Shown piece by piece: positions 27,479-36,436 of a DNA stretch of 64,000 bases. The position numbers were made by a program, and so were the translations under genes. Position 1 is the first letter of the stretch. Every line of letters begins with the position of its first letter. Where the stretch lies: positions 1-64,000 of the forward strand of contig DBYY01000009.1 in the NCBI GenBank assembly GCA_002311025.1, given 5' to 3'. Source of the DNA: Candidatus Proelusimicrobium tauri. GTDB taxonomy: Bacteria > Elusimicrobiota > Elusimicrobia > Elusimicrobiales > Elusimicrobiaceae. Below the pieces are notes generated by a model, which was not told the DNA's origin, did no database searches, and saw only the letters and a list, made by a program, of their open reading frames with translations.

Positions 27479-28661
27479 AGATTTAAAAATAAAAGTAAGT
27501 AAAGTCTTCAAAGAAACCTTAAAAGCAAAAACGAAAATTGTTTTAAATATCGGCGGCGCAAGAAGCGGTAAAAGTTATGCTATGGCCCAACTTTTAATAA
27601 TGAAAGCCCTTAATTACGAAGGCCTTAATATCGGCATTACGCGCAAAACTATGCCTGCTTTAAAAATGACTGCGCGGCGTCTTATTTTAGATTTACTAAA
27701 GCAATATGGTTTATATCAAACTTCTGCTTTTAATAAGACGGAAAATTATTATCAGTTAAACAAAAGCCGCTTGCAGTTTTTTTCGCTTGATGACCCGGAA
27801 AAAATAAAATCAAGCGAGTTCAATTTTTTATGGCTTGAAGAAGCGACCGAATTTACTTATCAAGACTATCTTGTTTTACTAACGCGCCTTTCCGCACCGG
27901 CGCCAAAAGCCTTAATAAATCAGATGTTTTTAACTTTAAACCCTACGGATATAAATTGTTGGATAGCCAAATATCTTCTCACCCAAAAGGAAGTTAGCGT
28001 TATAAAAAGTACTTACAAGGATAATAGATTTTTATCAAAAGATTATATTGAAACTTTACTTTCGTTAAAAAATTATAATGAACAGGCTTATAAAATTTTT
28101 GCCCTCGGGCAGTGGGGAGCAAGTGATACTTTAATTTATACAAATTGGCAAATGGCGGAGAAAGAACCTTCATCTTACGACGAAGTTTTTTGGGGACTTG
28201 ATTTTGGTTTTAATAATCCTACGGCTTTAGTAAAAATTTTTATAAAAGATAAAATTTATTTTGTTGAGGAAAAACTTTATAAAACCCATTTGACAAACTC
28301 TTTGCTGATTGAAGAATTAAAAACTCTTATCCCCCAGCAAGAACGCGCCCAAATAATTTTTGCCGATAGTGCCGAACCCGATAGAATTGCCGAAATTTCC
28401 GCTGCCGGTTTTAATATCCGCCCTGCTTTGAAAAATGTTCTTGACGGTATTATGTTTATTAAAAGTTGCCCTTTAAACATTATAAAAGAATCGCCGAACT
28501 TAACAAAAGAGATACAAAATTATTCGTGGAAAACAACTTTAAACGGTCAAATAACAGAAGACCCCGTCAAATTTAATGACCACGCCCTAGATGCTTTGCG
28601 CTACGCAATTTACACCCATAAGAGCAGTCAAAATAACGGGGTCCAAATAAGTTTTTTTTAA
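27471..28661 (+). CDS. Phage terminase large subunit (PBSX/Terminase_3 type)
   Basis: 396 aa. ATPase: Walker A GGARSGKS (28-35), Walker B FNFLWLEEATEF, coupling segment LTLNPTD. RNase H-like nuclease: GLDFGFNNPTA, IIFADSAEPDRI and NDHALDALRYA supply the acidic metal ligands. All catalytic residues are present, so it looks functional. It would cut and pump DNA into a prohead. ATG 27471 overlaps the small subunit by 8 nt; a longer frame from 27441 is less likely. It converges with the TPR lipoprotein gene 5 nt away. Confidence 0.93.
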   Translation: MSKDLKIKVSKVFKETLKAKTKIVLNIGGARSGKSYAMAQLLIMKALNYEGLNIGITRKTMPALKMTARRLILDLLKQYGLYQTSAFNKTENYYQLNKSRLQFFSLDDPEKIKSSEFNFLWLEEATEFTYQDYLVLLTRLSAPAPKALINQMFLTLNPTDINCWIAKYLLTQKEVSVIKSTYKDNRFLSKDYIETLLSLKNYNEQAYKIFALGQWGASDTLIYTNWQMAEKEPSSYDEVFWGLDFGFNNPTALVKIFIKDKIYFVEEKLYKTHLTNSLLIEELKTLIPQQERAQIIFADSAEPDRIAEISAAGFNIRPALKNVLDGIMFIKSCPLNIIKESPNLTKEIQNYSWKTTLNGQITEDPVKFNDHALDALRYAIYTHKSSQNNGVQISFF

Positions 28662-28666
28662 TCGGT

Positions 28667-29248
28667 TTATTCTACTATTTCAGTTTCAATACCGGCTGCT
28701 TTATAATCTTTTAGGGCTGCCTCCATATTGCCAAGTTGTTCATAGGTAGCAGCACGCATTTGATATAAAGGGGCGGAAGGAACAACATTTAAAGCATGGG
28801 TATAAATCTCAAGTGCTTTTTGATAATCCCCCAAAGAATAATAGATACCGCCGACACTTGCTAAGGCAGCGACATTAGAAGGATTTAATCTTAAAGATTC
28901 TTCCAAATAATTTAATGCTTTTTCATATTCCCCTTTTGAAGCATAAGCCGCACCTAAAGCGGAAATAACTTCGCTTCTTTTGTCGCCGGCTTGATAAAGT
29001 GCCTCAAAATATTTTATAGAATTATCAAAATCTCCGTTTTCATATAAAATACTGCCCATAATTCCGTAAGCGGAAACAGCGGAAGCATCTTTGTCTAATG
29101 CCTTTTGAGCATTTTTCCAAGCGGCTTTTAAATTGCCTGTTTTATAATACATCTCACTTTTAGCGAGATAATCACTTGAAGTTTTAGGGCTAAAAGCCGA
29201 ACACCCCACAAGTAAAACAGCAAAAAATACTACTGCTAAGTTTTTCAT
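28667..29248 (-). CDS. TPR-repeat lipoprotein (PilF/PilW-like)
   Basis: 193 aa. Signal peptide with lipobox LLVGC at about 12-16, so probably an outer-membrane lipoprotein. At least four tetratricopeptide repeats follow, for example NLKAAWKNAQKALDKD and DYQKALEIYTHALNVVP. The size and build resemble PilF/PilW pilotins that help the T4P secretin form its ring, but TPR lipoproteins serve many complexes. It has a good ribosome site (GGGAGGT). Far from the T4P cluster, so the pilotin role is inference. Confidence 0.75.
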   Translation of the reverse strand: MKNLAVVFFAVLLVGCSAFSPKTSSDYLAKSEMYYKTGNLKAAWKNAQKALDKDASAVSAYGIMGSILYENGDFDNSIKYFEALYQAGDKRSEVISALGAAYASKGEYEKALNYLEESLRLNPSNVAALASVGGIYYSLGDYQKALEIYTHALNVVPSAPLYQMRAATYEQLGNMEAALKDYKAAGIETEIVE

Positions 29249-29283
29249 AATACGACCTCCCTTTTGTATACTCTAGCAAATTT

Positions 29284-29292
29284 TGTTAGAAT
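29284..29292 (+). promoter_or_regulatory. Extended -10 promoter 6 nt before a start codon (leaderless type)
   Basis: TGTTAGAAT ends at 29292; ATG begins at 29299. TTGTAT at 29264-29269 is a possible -35 at 17 nt. No ribosome site is present. Confidence 0.55.
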
Positions 29293-29298
29293 ATAAAA

Positions 29299-30063
29299 AT
29301 GGAAAACACTTTATCTGTATTTTTAATCACCAGACAAGAAGGCAAAAATCTTGATAAATGCCTTTTGAGCGTAAAAGATATAGCAGACGAAATTATTATC
29401 GTTGACAGCGGTTCAACGGATAATACTTTGGAAATCGCCCGAAAATACGGCACAAAAATTTTTCATAAAGATTTTGTTTCTTTTACGGAACAAAAAAATT
29501 TTTCTCTAAACAACTGCAGCAGCATTTGGGCCTTAAACATAGATGCTGATGAATACTTAACCCCCGCTTTAGCAAAAGAAATTAAAAAAACTTTAAGCAA
29601 AAAAACAGATATTGACGGTTATTTTTTAATAAGAAATAACATCTTTCTCGGGCGTCAGATGAAACATAGCGGCATTTCCGCCGAAGCAAGACTCCGCCTT
29701 GTTAAAACAAAAAAAGCAAAATATGTCGGAGGACTTGTGCACGAAGAACTTGTAGTTGAAGGCAAAACTTCCACTTTAAAGAATACTTTTATGCACAATA
29801 CTTACACGAGTATTGAACAATATTTCGAAAAGTTCAACCGCTACTCAACTTTGGCTGCTTTAACTATGCAGCAAGAGCATAAAAAATTCAGTATCTTTCA
29901 ACTTACGCGCGCTCCTTTTGAATTTATAAAAATTTACATCTTGCGTCTTGGTTTTTTAGACGGATTTCAAGGCTTCTTGTGGGCACTCTTTAATGCTTGG
30001 TATAAAGTAGTAAAATATACAAAACTTTGGGATTTAACGCGCAATAAAAAAAGCCAAAAGTAA
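29299..30063 (+). CDS. Family 2 glycosyltransferase (WaaE/KdtX-like)
   Basis: 254 aa. GT-A fold with DEIIIVDSGSTDNT near residue 30 and the metal-binding LNIDADEYLT near 75. The second half (HEELVVEG, then aromatic stretches near 200-245) fits the WaaE/KdtX group that adds sugars to lipopolysaccharide core or related glycans at the inner membrane. Single gene between a convergent lipoprotein gene and tolC. Acceptor and sugar unknown. Confidence 0.88.
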   Translation: MENTLSVFLITRQEGKNLDKCLLSVKDIADEIIIVDSGSTDNTLEIARKYGTKIFHKDFVSFTEQKNFSLNNCSSIWALNIDADEYLTPALAKEIKKTLSKKTDIDGYFLIRNNIFLGRQMKHSGISAEARLRLVKTKKAKYVGGLVHEELVVEGKTSTLKNTFMHNTYTSIEQYFEKFNRYSTLAALTMQQEHKKFSIFQLTRAPFEFIKIYILRLGFLDGFQGFLWALFNAWYKVVKYTKLWDLTRNKKSQK

Positions 30064-30110
30064 ATTTAATCTCGCCTTTTGTTTATAAAAAAAACGCTAA
30101 ACGCAAACCC

Positions 30111-30140
30111 CCGCAATTTTATTGCATTTTTTATTTTTTA
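30111..30140 (+). terminator. Weak terminator-like hairpin after the glycosyltransferase gene
   Basis: GCAA-tttta-TTGC followed by a T-rich run. The stem is short, so efficiency is doubtful. Confidence 0.35.
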
Positions 30141-30204
30141 TCGTCAGAGAAATTTTTTGCCAAATTCAGTATCTAAAAAAAGGCCTACAAAAATTTATCT
30201 TAAT

Positions 30205-30213
30205 TGATAAAAT
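30205..30213 (+). promoter_or_regulatory. Extended -10 promoter 6 nt before the tolC start (leaderless type)
   Basis: TGATAAAAT ends at 30213 and ATG begins at 30220. No Shine-Dalgarno lies between. Confidence 0.55.
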
Positions 30214-30219
30214 ATAATT

Positions 30220-31488
30220 ATGAAAAAATTTATACTATTCCTTATTTCTATTTTAATTTTCTTGCCGCTTCAAGCACAAGAAATACAAGAAGGAGCGAAA
30301 CTCTCCCTTCAGGATTGTATTGCCTTAACTCTTAAACATAATCCGACTTTACAGGCCACTTATTTAAACACGCAATTGCAGCAAAACAGACTTTCCCAAG
30401 CCCGTGCGGACTATATGCCAAAAGTTAACGGCAATGCCTCTTATTCCCGTTCTAATCAAGAAGGGGCCGGCGGTTGGGGTGATGCTCAAGACGGATATTC
30501 TTCTTCCATTTCGGCCACACAACTGATTTATGACTTTGGCAAAACAAATTTGTCAAACAAAATACAAAAGAATAATTTATATTCTTCTAAGCAAGATGAA
30601 CAAAGCACCATCAATGAGGTAATTTACAAATTAAAACAGGCCTACTATGGTGTTTTAAATGCTCAGGAAAGCCGCAATGTCTACGCACAATCGGTTGAAC
30701 AATATCAAGAACAATTAAAAAGAGCAAAAGCATTCTATAATGTAGGTACACGCCCAAAAATTGATGTAACAACGGCGGAAGTTAATTTGAACAATGCAAA
30801 ACTAAATTTAATTAAAGGGGAAAATGCTTTAAAAACCGCTTATTATAATTTAACCAATGTTATGGGTATTTATGACGAAAACCCTTCTTTTACATTAGTA
30901 GAAATGGGTGATATTCCCGAATATAATATAAGTATTGATGAGGCCATAAAAGAAGCGCAAAAAAACAGGCCGGATTTACTTTCCCTTCAACTTAAACTTG
31001 AAAATGCCAAACAAAATGTAAGTTTAGCAAAAACAGGTTATGCGCCTTCCCTTACGGCAAACGGTTCTTACGGTTGGAGCGGGCAAGATTTTCCTTTATA
31101 CGACCGCTGGAGTGTGGGCGCAGGCGTAAGCGTGCCTTTATTTAGCGGGTTTAGCACTTATAACCAAGTTAAAGAATCAAAAAACTCCATGCAAGTTGCC
31201 TATGCTAATTTAACGGCAAAAGAACAAGCCATTTTACTTGATGTTAAAACTTGCTATTTTAATTTAGAGGAAGCAAAAACAAGAATACCTGTTGCCCAAC
31301 TTTCCAAACAGCAAGCACAGGAAAATTATGATTTAGCCGTCGGGCGTTATAAAGTAGGTGTCGGCAATTATATTGAAGTAAAAGATGCCGAAATCACTTT
31401 AAGTAATGCCAAACTTTCTTATATCAATGCCGTTTTTGATTATAATTTAGCCATAGCCAATTTAGAACGTGCTATGGGCAAAAGATAA
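30220..31488 (+). CDS. tolC: TolC-family outer-membrane efflux protein
   Basis: 422 aa. Signal peptide at about 1-19. Two OEP repeats of ~180 aa each follow: first with LSLQDCIALTLKHNPTLQ, second with EAIKEAQKNRPDLLSLQLKLENAKQNVSLA split by ordinary spacing. Long coiled-coil helices alternate with short beta segments, as in trimeric TolC channels. It is first in an operon with the periplasmic adaptor and the MacB pair, so it is the exit channel of that tripartite pump. Confidence 0.93.
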   Translation: MKKFILFLISILIFLPLQAQEIQEGAKLSLQDCIALTLKHNPTLQATYLNTQLQQNRLSQARADYMPKVNGNASYSRSNQEGAGGWGDAQDGYSSSISATQLIYDFGKTNLSNKIQKNNLYSSKQDEQSTINEVIYKLKQAYYGVLNAQESRNVYAQSVEQYQEQLKRAKAFYNVGTRPKIDVTTAEVNLNNAKLNLIKGENALKTAYYNLTNVMGIYDENPSFTLVEMGDIPEYNISIDEAIKEAQKNRPDLLSLQLKLENAKQNVSLAKTGYAPSLTANGSYGWSGQDFPLYDRWSVGAGVSVPLFSGFSTYNQVKESKNSMQVAYANLTAKEQAILLDVKTCYFNLEEAKTRIPVAQLSKQQAQENYDLAVGRYKVGVGNYIEVKDAEITLSNAKLSYINAVFDYNLAIANLERAMGKR

Positions 31489-31499
31489 AGGATAAAATT

Positions 31500-32627
31500 A
31501 TGAAAAAGAAAAAAGTGATAATTATAAGTTGTATTTGTTTAATACTTGCAATTTTTATGTTAAAAGGTTGCAAAAGTTCTAAAGGGGTTCAATATAAAAC
31601 GGAAACCCCTAAAAAAACTACTTTGATAGAACAAGTTGAAGCATCCGGCACAATTAACCCTGTTACCCAAACAAGCGTCGGCACGCAGGTTTCCGGCCGT
31701 GTGGAAAAACTTTATGTTGATTATAACTCTCAAGTTAAAAAAGGCCAACTTTTAGCCGTTATTGACCCTTCCACTTATGAATCAAATGTAAAACAGCAAG
31801 AAGCCAACCTTCAAAAAGTTAAAAGTGTTGCCGATAACTCAAAACGCAATTTAGAAAGATATAAAACTCTTTATAAACAAGATCTTGTTGCTAAAAGCGA
31901 ACTTGACGATGCGCAAACCAATTATCTTTCCGCATACGCACAAGTAGTGCAAGCACAAGCCGCTCTTGATAAAGCAAAAATTGACCTTGATTACACAAAG
32001 ATTATTTCCCCCGTTGACGGAATAGTAATTTCAAAAGAAGTTGAACTTGGCCAAACGGTGGCGGCAAGTTTCCAAACGCCTACTTTATTTTTAGTTGCCG
32101 AAAACCTTAAAAAAATGCAAATTGAAGTTAATATTTCAGAAGCAGATATCAGCAAAATTAAAGAAGGCCAGGAAGTGGAATTTTCCGTTGACGCCTACCC
32201 GACAACTACTTTTAAAGCCATTGTAAAACAGGTCAGAAACAGCGCAACAACAATATCTAATGTAGTTACCTATACCGTAGTTGTAGCCTTTGATAACGAC
32301 GATTTAAAACTTAAACCCGGTATGACGGCAAATGTTTCCATTATCAGCGCAAAATGCGAAGATTGCTTGACCGTTCCCAATCAATCTTTAAGATTTGTTC
32401 CGCCGACAGGTGCAAAAATAGATGGTGAAAATCAAAAGTTTTATAAAAACCAAGGCCTTTGGATTCAAACAAAAAACGGCCTTAAACGCATTGATGTTAA
32501 AACCGGTATTACAGATGGAAACAGAACACAGATTATCAGCAATGAAATTACGCCTGAAACAGAAATTATTGTTTCTTCTAACGAAGTTAAACAAAAAAAT
32601 CAAAGAAGGCCGGGTATGCGCCTTTAA
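31500..32627 (+). CDS. macA: MacA/HlyD-type periplasmic adaptor
   Basis: 375 aa. N-terminal membrane anchor at about 6-23, possibly lipidated at the Cys of MLKGC. Then a lipoyl half-motif (SGTINPVTQTSVGTQVSGRV), a coiled coil (about 85-150), the second lipoyl half (IISPVDGIVISKEVELGQTV) and a beta barrel. It bridges the MacB-like transporter and TolC. It is 11 nt after tolC. Confidence 0.92.
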   Translation: MKKKKVIIISCICLILAIFMLKGCKSSKGVQYKTETPKKTTLIEQVEASGTINPVTQTSVGTQVSGRVEKLYVDYNSQVKKGQLLAVIDPSTYESNVKQQEANLQKVKSVADNSKRNLERYKTLYKQDLVAKSELDDAQTNYLSAYAQVVQAQAALDKAKIDLDYTKIISPVDGIVISKEVELGQTVAASFQTPTLFLVAENLKKMQIEVNISEADISKIKEGQEVEFSVDAYPTTTFKAIVKQVRNSATTISNVVTYTVVVAFDNDDLKLKPGMTANVSIISAKCEDCLTVPNQSLRFVPPTGAKIDGENQKFYKNQGLWIQTKNGLKRIDVKTGITDGNRTQIISNEITPETEIIVSSNEVKQKNQRRPGMRL

Positions 32628-32648
32628 TTAAAAAATAAGAGGCAAAAA

Positions 32649-33353
32649 ATGGCACTTATTAAAGTTGAACACATTTGGAAAATTTATAAACTCGGCGATA
32701 TTGACCTTGAAGTTTTAAAAGATGTCAGCCTTGAAATTGATAGAGGCGAATTCGTTGCCATTATGGGCCCAAGCGGCAGTGGTAAAAGTACATTTATGAA
32801 TATGCTCGGCTGCCTTGATAAACCGACAAAAGGTAAATATATCTTAGACGGGCAGGATATTACAGATTCCACTTTAAGCAAACTTGCCGATATACGCTGC
32901 CGCAAAATTGGTTTTGTTTTTCAAGGATTCAATTTACTTTCAAGAACAACTGCTATGGAAAATGTGGAACTGCCTATGATTTATGCCCACACGCCGACAA
33001 ATTTGCGCTACCAAAAAGCAAAAGCCGCGCTTGAAAGCGTCGGTCTTGGGCAAAGACTTGACCATATGCCAAATCAACTTTCAGGCGGACAGCAGCAACG
33101 CGTGGCTATTGCACGCGCCATTGTTAATGATGCCCCTATAATTTTTGCCGATGAACCAACCGGTAATCTTGATACTAAAACAAGTATTGAAGTTATGGAA
33201 ACTTTCTACCGCTTAAACAGAGATAATAATAAAACTATTATCCTTGTTACGCACGAGCCCGATATCGCCGAATATGCCAAAAGAATTGTGCGTTTTAAAG
33301 ACGGCAAAATCGTTCTTGACGAAATAAATAAAAATAGGGTGGTCGTCAAATGA
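32649..33353 (+). CDS. macB: MacB/LolD-type ABC ATPase
   Basis: 234 aa. Walker A GPSGSGKST, signature LSGGQQQRVAIARA, Walker B IIFADEPTGNLD and switch His in LVTHEP are intact. The DEPTGNLDTKTS stretch is typical of MacB/LolD ATPases. In E. coli MacB the ATPase and permease are one chain; here they are two genes overlapping by 4 nt. It powers mechanical export of a substrate through TolC. Confidence 0.93.
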   Translation: MALIKVEHIWKIYKLGDIDLEVLKDVSLEIDRGEFVAIMGPSGSGKSTFMNMLGCLDKPTKGKYILDGQDITDSTLSKLADIRCRKIGFVFQGFNLLSRTTAMENVELPMIYAHTPTNLRYQKAKAALESVGLGQRLDHMPNQLSGGQQQRVAIARAIVNDAPIIFADEPTGNLDTKTSIEVMETFYRLNRDNNKTIILVTHEPDIAEYAKRIVRFKDGKIVLDEINKNRVVVK

Positions 33354-34585
33354 AAGATATTTTAACTATTTTTAAAATTGCAATTAAGGCCATTTGGATA
33401 AATAAAATGCGCTCTGCTTTGACGAGTTTAGGTATAATTATCGGAGTAGCAGCGGTTATTGTTATGCTTGCCGTGGGCGAAGGTTCTAAAGCAAAAATTG
33501 AACAGCAAATGGCATCTATGGGCAGTAATCTTTTGATGATTAGATCCGGATCTACCACTTCAAGCGGGGCGCGGGCCGGTATGGGCGCACAACCAACCCT
33601 AACCTTAAAAGATGCTTATGCTATTGAAGAAAATGTGCCTTTGGTAACCCAAGTTGCGCCTAGTGTTAACGGTATGGGCCAAATTGTTTACGGCAATCAA
33701 AACTGGTCCACACAAATTACAGGTACAACACCGGCTTTGTTTTATATTCGCTCTTGGGAAGTGGAAAACGGCTCGCTTTTTACTTCTGAAGAAATTAAGC
33801 AAGGCTCAAATGTAGCAATACTTGGCCAAACAGTTGTTGAAAATCTTTTTGGCACAGTTGACCCTGTCGGGCAAACAGTGCGTATCAAAAATATTCCATT
33901 TAAAGTTGTAGGTGTTTTAAAGAGTATGGGGCAATCTGCAATGGGTTCAGATCAGGATGATACAATTATTGTGCCAGTTACAACCGCAATGAAAAAACTT
34001 ATCGGTTCACAATTTCCCGGCACAGTCAACAGTATTATGGTGCAAACTGCCTCAACGGAAGATTTGGAAAAAGCAGAAGAAGATATTTCCATACTACTGC
34101 GCCAGCGCCATAATATTACAGGTAAAAAGAGCGACGATTTTATGGTCCGCAATTTAACCCAAATGATGGAAAGCGCTATGGAAATGAGCCAAACTTTATC
34201 CCTTTTGCTTGCGGCTATTGCCTCAATTTCCTTGCTTGTGGGCGGTATCGGTATTATGAATATTATGCTTGTTTCCGTGACGGAAAGGACAAGGGAAATC
34301 GGTATAAGAATGGCAATCGGTGCAAAAAGTTGGGATATACGCTTGCAGTTTTTAATTGAGGCACTTGTTCTATCTTTAAGTGGCGGTATTTTGGGGATTA
34401 TACTTGGTATTGGGGCGGCTTTAATAATCAAAAATTTCTTCCCTGATACTTTGCCTATTGCAATAACTTTTACACCAATGCTGCTTGCTTTTGGTTTTTC
34501 GGGCTTGGTGGGTATCTTCTTTGGATTTTACCCGGCCTACAAGGCCTCTATGCTTAACCCGATTGACGCCTTAAGATTTGAATAA
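33350..34585 (+). CDS. MacB/FtsX-type ABC permease
   Basis: 411 aa. One N-terminal helix (about 20-42), a large periplasmic MacB core domain (about 45-270), and three C-terminal helices with the FtsX motif VTERTREIGIRMAIGAKSWD. It pairs with the ATPase just upstream (4-nt overlap) and ends the efflux operon, followed by a terminator. The substrate (macrolide, peptide, lipid or siderophore-like) cannot be told. Confidence 0.92.
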   Translation: MKDILTIFKIAIKAIWINKMRSALTSLGIIIGVAAVIVMLAVGEGSKAKIEQQMASMGSNLLMIRSGSTTSSGARAGMGAQPTLTLKDAYAIEENVPLVTQVAPSVNGMGQIVYGNQNWSTQITGTTPALFYIRSWEVENGSLFTSEEIKQGSNVAILGQTVVENLFGTVDPVGQTVRIKNIPFKVVGVLKSMGQSAMGSDQDDTIIVPVTTAMKKLIGSQFPGTVNSIMVQTASTEDLEKAEEDISILLRQRHNITGKKSDDFMVRNLTQMMESAMEMSQTLSLLLAAIASISLLVGGIGIMNIMLVSVTERTREIGIRMAIGAKSWDIRLQFLIEALVLSLSGGILGIILGIGAALIIKNFFPDTLPIAITFTPMLLAFGFSGLVGIFFGFYPAYKASMLNPIDALRFE

Positions 34586-34600
34586 AACTATTTAATATAA

Positions 34601-34635
34601 AAAAGAGAGGTAAATAAAACTTACCTCTCTCTTTT
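34601..34635. terminator. Bidirectional terminator between macB-permease and trxB
   Basis: GAGAGGTAA-ataaaac-TTACCTCTC with A and T runs on both sides, between convergent genes. Confidence 0.88.
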
Positions 34636-34650
34636 ATTTCAAAACTACTT

Positions 34651-35571
34651 TTATTTTAACAGATTTACAAAAGATGCTGCTTCTATACCGGCTTTGGCAC
34701 CGGCACCGGCTGCTACAACTGCTTGACGGTAAAGAGTATTAGTGCAATCGCCGGCGGCAAAAATGCCTTCGATATTGGTTTGGGTTCTTTCGTTTACGAT
34801 AACTTGACCGGCTTCGTTTAAAATAATTCCGCTATCTTTCAAAAAGGCAGTTTGCGGAACAGAACCTATTGCCACAAAAACACCTTGCACTTTTATTGTT
34901 CTTTTTTCATTTGTTTGCGGATTTTTTAGAACAACGGCTTCAAGTCCGTTTTCAGAACCTTGTAAACTATCAACCACGGCAGGTATAACCATTTCAATTT
35001 TTGGGTTTTCTTTGGCTTTAGCAATGTTTTTAGCATCAGCCCTAAAACCATCCCTTCTATGAACTAAATACACTTTAGGACAAAAATTTGTTAAAAAGAG
35101 AGCATCTTCAAAAGCGGTATTTCCCCCACCAACAACGCAAACTTCTTTGCCTTTATAAAAAAAGCCGTCGCAAGTTGCGCAAGCGCTAACGCCTTTACCC
35201 TTAAAAGTATCTTCCCCCGCGATATTAAGCCAACGGGCACTTGCACCCGTTGCGATAATCAAAGAAAGATATTCATATTCCGCGCCGCTTTGGCAAATAA
35301 CTTTTTTATTTTGACTGTCGACTTTAGCGGCGGTTTCGGTCAAAATTTCGGCACCGAGTCTTTTTGCTTGTTTTTGCATACTGTCCATAAGTTCAAAACC
35401 ACCTACGGGATTAACAAAACCGGGATAATTTTCTATATCATTTGTCTGTAATAACTGACCACCGGGCGCAGAACCCGCCAAAATTATTGTTTTTAAACCT
35501 GCTCTAAGTGTATATAAAGCCGCCGTTAAAGAGGCAGGGCCGCAACCTATTATTAAAATATCTGTTTTCAT
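34651..35571 (-). CDS. trxB: Thioredoxin reductase
   Basis: 306 aa flavoprotein. FAD motif GCGPASLTAALY at about 8-19, redox-active pair CATCDGFF near residue 133-140, NADPH motif VGGGNTAFEDA, and the second FAD motif GIFAAGDCTN. It reduces thioredoxin with NADPH. Its ATG overlaps the maf stop by 4 nt. Confidence 0.94.
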   Translation of the reverse strand: MKTDILIIGCGPASLTAALYTLRAGLKTIILAGSAPGGQLLQTNDIENYPGFVNPVGGFELMDSMQKQAKRLGAEILTETAAKVDSQNKKVICQSGAEYEYLSLIIATGASARWLNIAGEDTFKGKGVSACATCDGFFYKGKEVCVVGGGNTAFEDALFLTNFCPKVYLVHRRDGFRADAKNIAKAKENPKIEMVIPAVVDSLQGSENGLEAVVLKNPQTNEKRTIKVQGVFVAIGSVPQTAFLKDSGIILNEAGQVIVNERTQTNIEGIFAAGDCTNTLYRQAVVAAGAGAKAGIEAASFVNLLK

Positions 35572-36116
35572 AATTTTTTCATCATCTCCTTAAAAAGTTC
35601 ACTAGGGAACCCCACCACATTATCTTTTGAGCCGATAACTTTTTCTATAAACATATCGTTTTTATCTTGCATGGCATAAGCGCCTGCTTTATCTAAATGC
35701 TTAAAAGATAATTGGTGCAAAGTTTCTTTATCTAATTTGCGTGCTTTACAAAGACTTACATCATAACCGCACAAAATCTGTTTTTTATTTTTACAAACTA
35801 AAGCAAGTCCGCTGTAAACACTCTGCCAAGAGCCGTTTTCTTTATTTAACAGGCGCAAGGCATCTTTTTGGTCTTTTGGTTTACCTAAAATTTCGCCTTT
35901 ACAATAAACAAGCGTATCGCCTGCAATAACAAGGGCATCGGGATATAAAGCCGCAACGCTAAAGGCCTTTTTCAAAGCAAGGTCTTTAACTACGGCAAAA
36001 GGGCGTTTTTTGGATGTCGTTTCCTTAATTGCGGAACTGATTACATCAAATTTATAACCCAGTCTTTTTAAAATATCCTGCCTTCTTGGCGAAGCGGAAG
36101 CAAGTATTATGCGCAT
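35568..36116 (-). CDS. maf: Maf-family nucleoside triphosphate pyrophosphatase
   Basis: 182 aa. The Maf signature LASASPRRQDILKRLG opens the protein; the later motif VIAGDTLVYCKGEILGKPKD and DKAGAYAMQDK are also typical. Maf proteins hydrolyse non-canonical or modified NTPs and affect division. It overlaps the DUF4321 gene by 1 nt upstream and trxB downstream. Confidence 0.93.
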   Translation of the reverse strand: MRIILASASPRRQDILKRLGYKFDVISSAIKETTSKKRPFAVVKDLALKKAFSVAALYPDALVIAGDTLVYCKGEILGKPKDQKDALRLLNKENGSWQSVYSGLALVCKNKKQILCGYDVSLCKARKLDKETLHQLSFKHLDKAGAYAMQDKNDMFIEKVIGSKDNVVGFPSELFKEMMKKL

Positions 36117-36346
36117 TATAGTTTAATTGTATAAGTGCAAAGACCGTAAGCACAAACCATACCCAAAACACCGCTTATGCTTGCGCTGATACTCAAAGGT
36201 CTGATACCTACGGTATGCGACGCAATTAAAGTGGAATAAATGTTGCTGGGCAAAACGTGGGTAAACAGCCACTCAAAACCAAAGCCGATTATAGCGGCTA
36301 AAATAAAAAATATGATTACTCCTATTAAAATTTTAAATGCTTTCAT
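36116..36346 (-). CDS. DUF4321-like small membrane protein
   Basis: 76 aa. Two hydrophobic segments flank a short stretch (HTVGIRPLSISASISG) that fits the DUF4321 pattern, a small family often found beside maf. Function unknown. The ATG at 36346 has an AAGGAGG ribosome site ~9 nt upstream; the frame extends further upstream but without support. Stop and maf start share a base (TAATG). Confidence 0.65.
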   Translation of the reverse strand: MKAFKILIGVIIFFILAAIIGFGFEWLFTHVLPSNIYSTLIASHTVGIRPLSISASISGVLGMVCAYGLCTYTIKL

Positions 36347-36378
36347 AGAAAAAGTCCTCCTTTTTAGATTACACTTAT

Positions 36379-36387
36379 AGTATAGCA
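36379..36387 (-). promoter_or_regulatory. Extended -10 promoter for DUF4321-maf-trxB
   Basis: Minus strand TGCTATACT, 33 nt before the ATG at 36346. It overlaps the T run of the upstream terminator, so the terminator and the next promoter are fused. Confidence 0.6.
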
Positions 36388-36418
36388 AAAAGCCGTATCA
36401 CAAGGATACGGCTTTTAG
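36387..36418 (-). terminator. Intrinsic terminator after the DUF167 gene
   Basis: AGCCGTATC-cttgt-GATACGGCT followed by TTTTT on the minus strand, 18 nt after the DUF167 stop. Confidence 0.85.
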
Positions 36419-36436
36419 TATTTTTCAAAGAAATTT

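Noticed and set aside
24228..28661. Complete prophage
   Set aside because: Only portal, protease and terminase genes are visible. No integrase, capsid, tail, lysis or repressor gene and no flanking direct repeat was seen.
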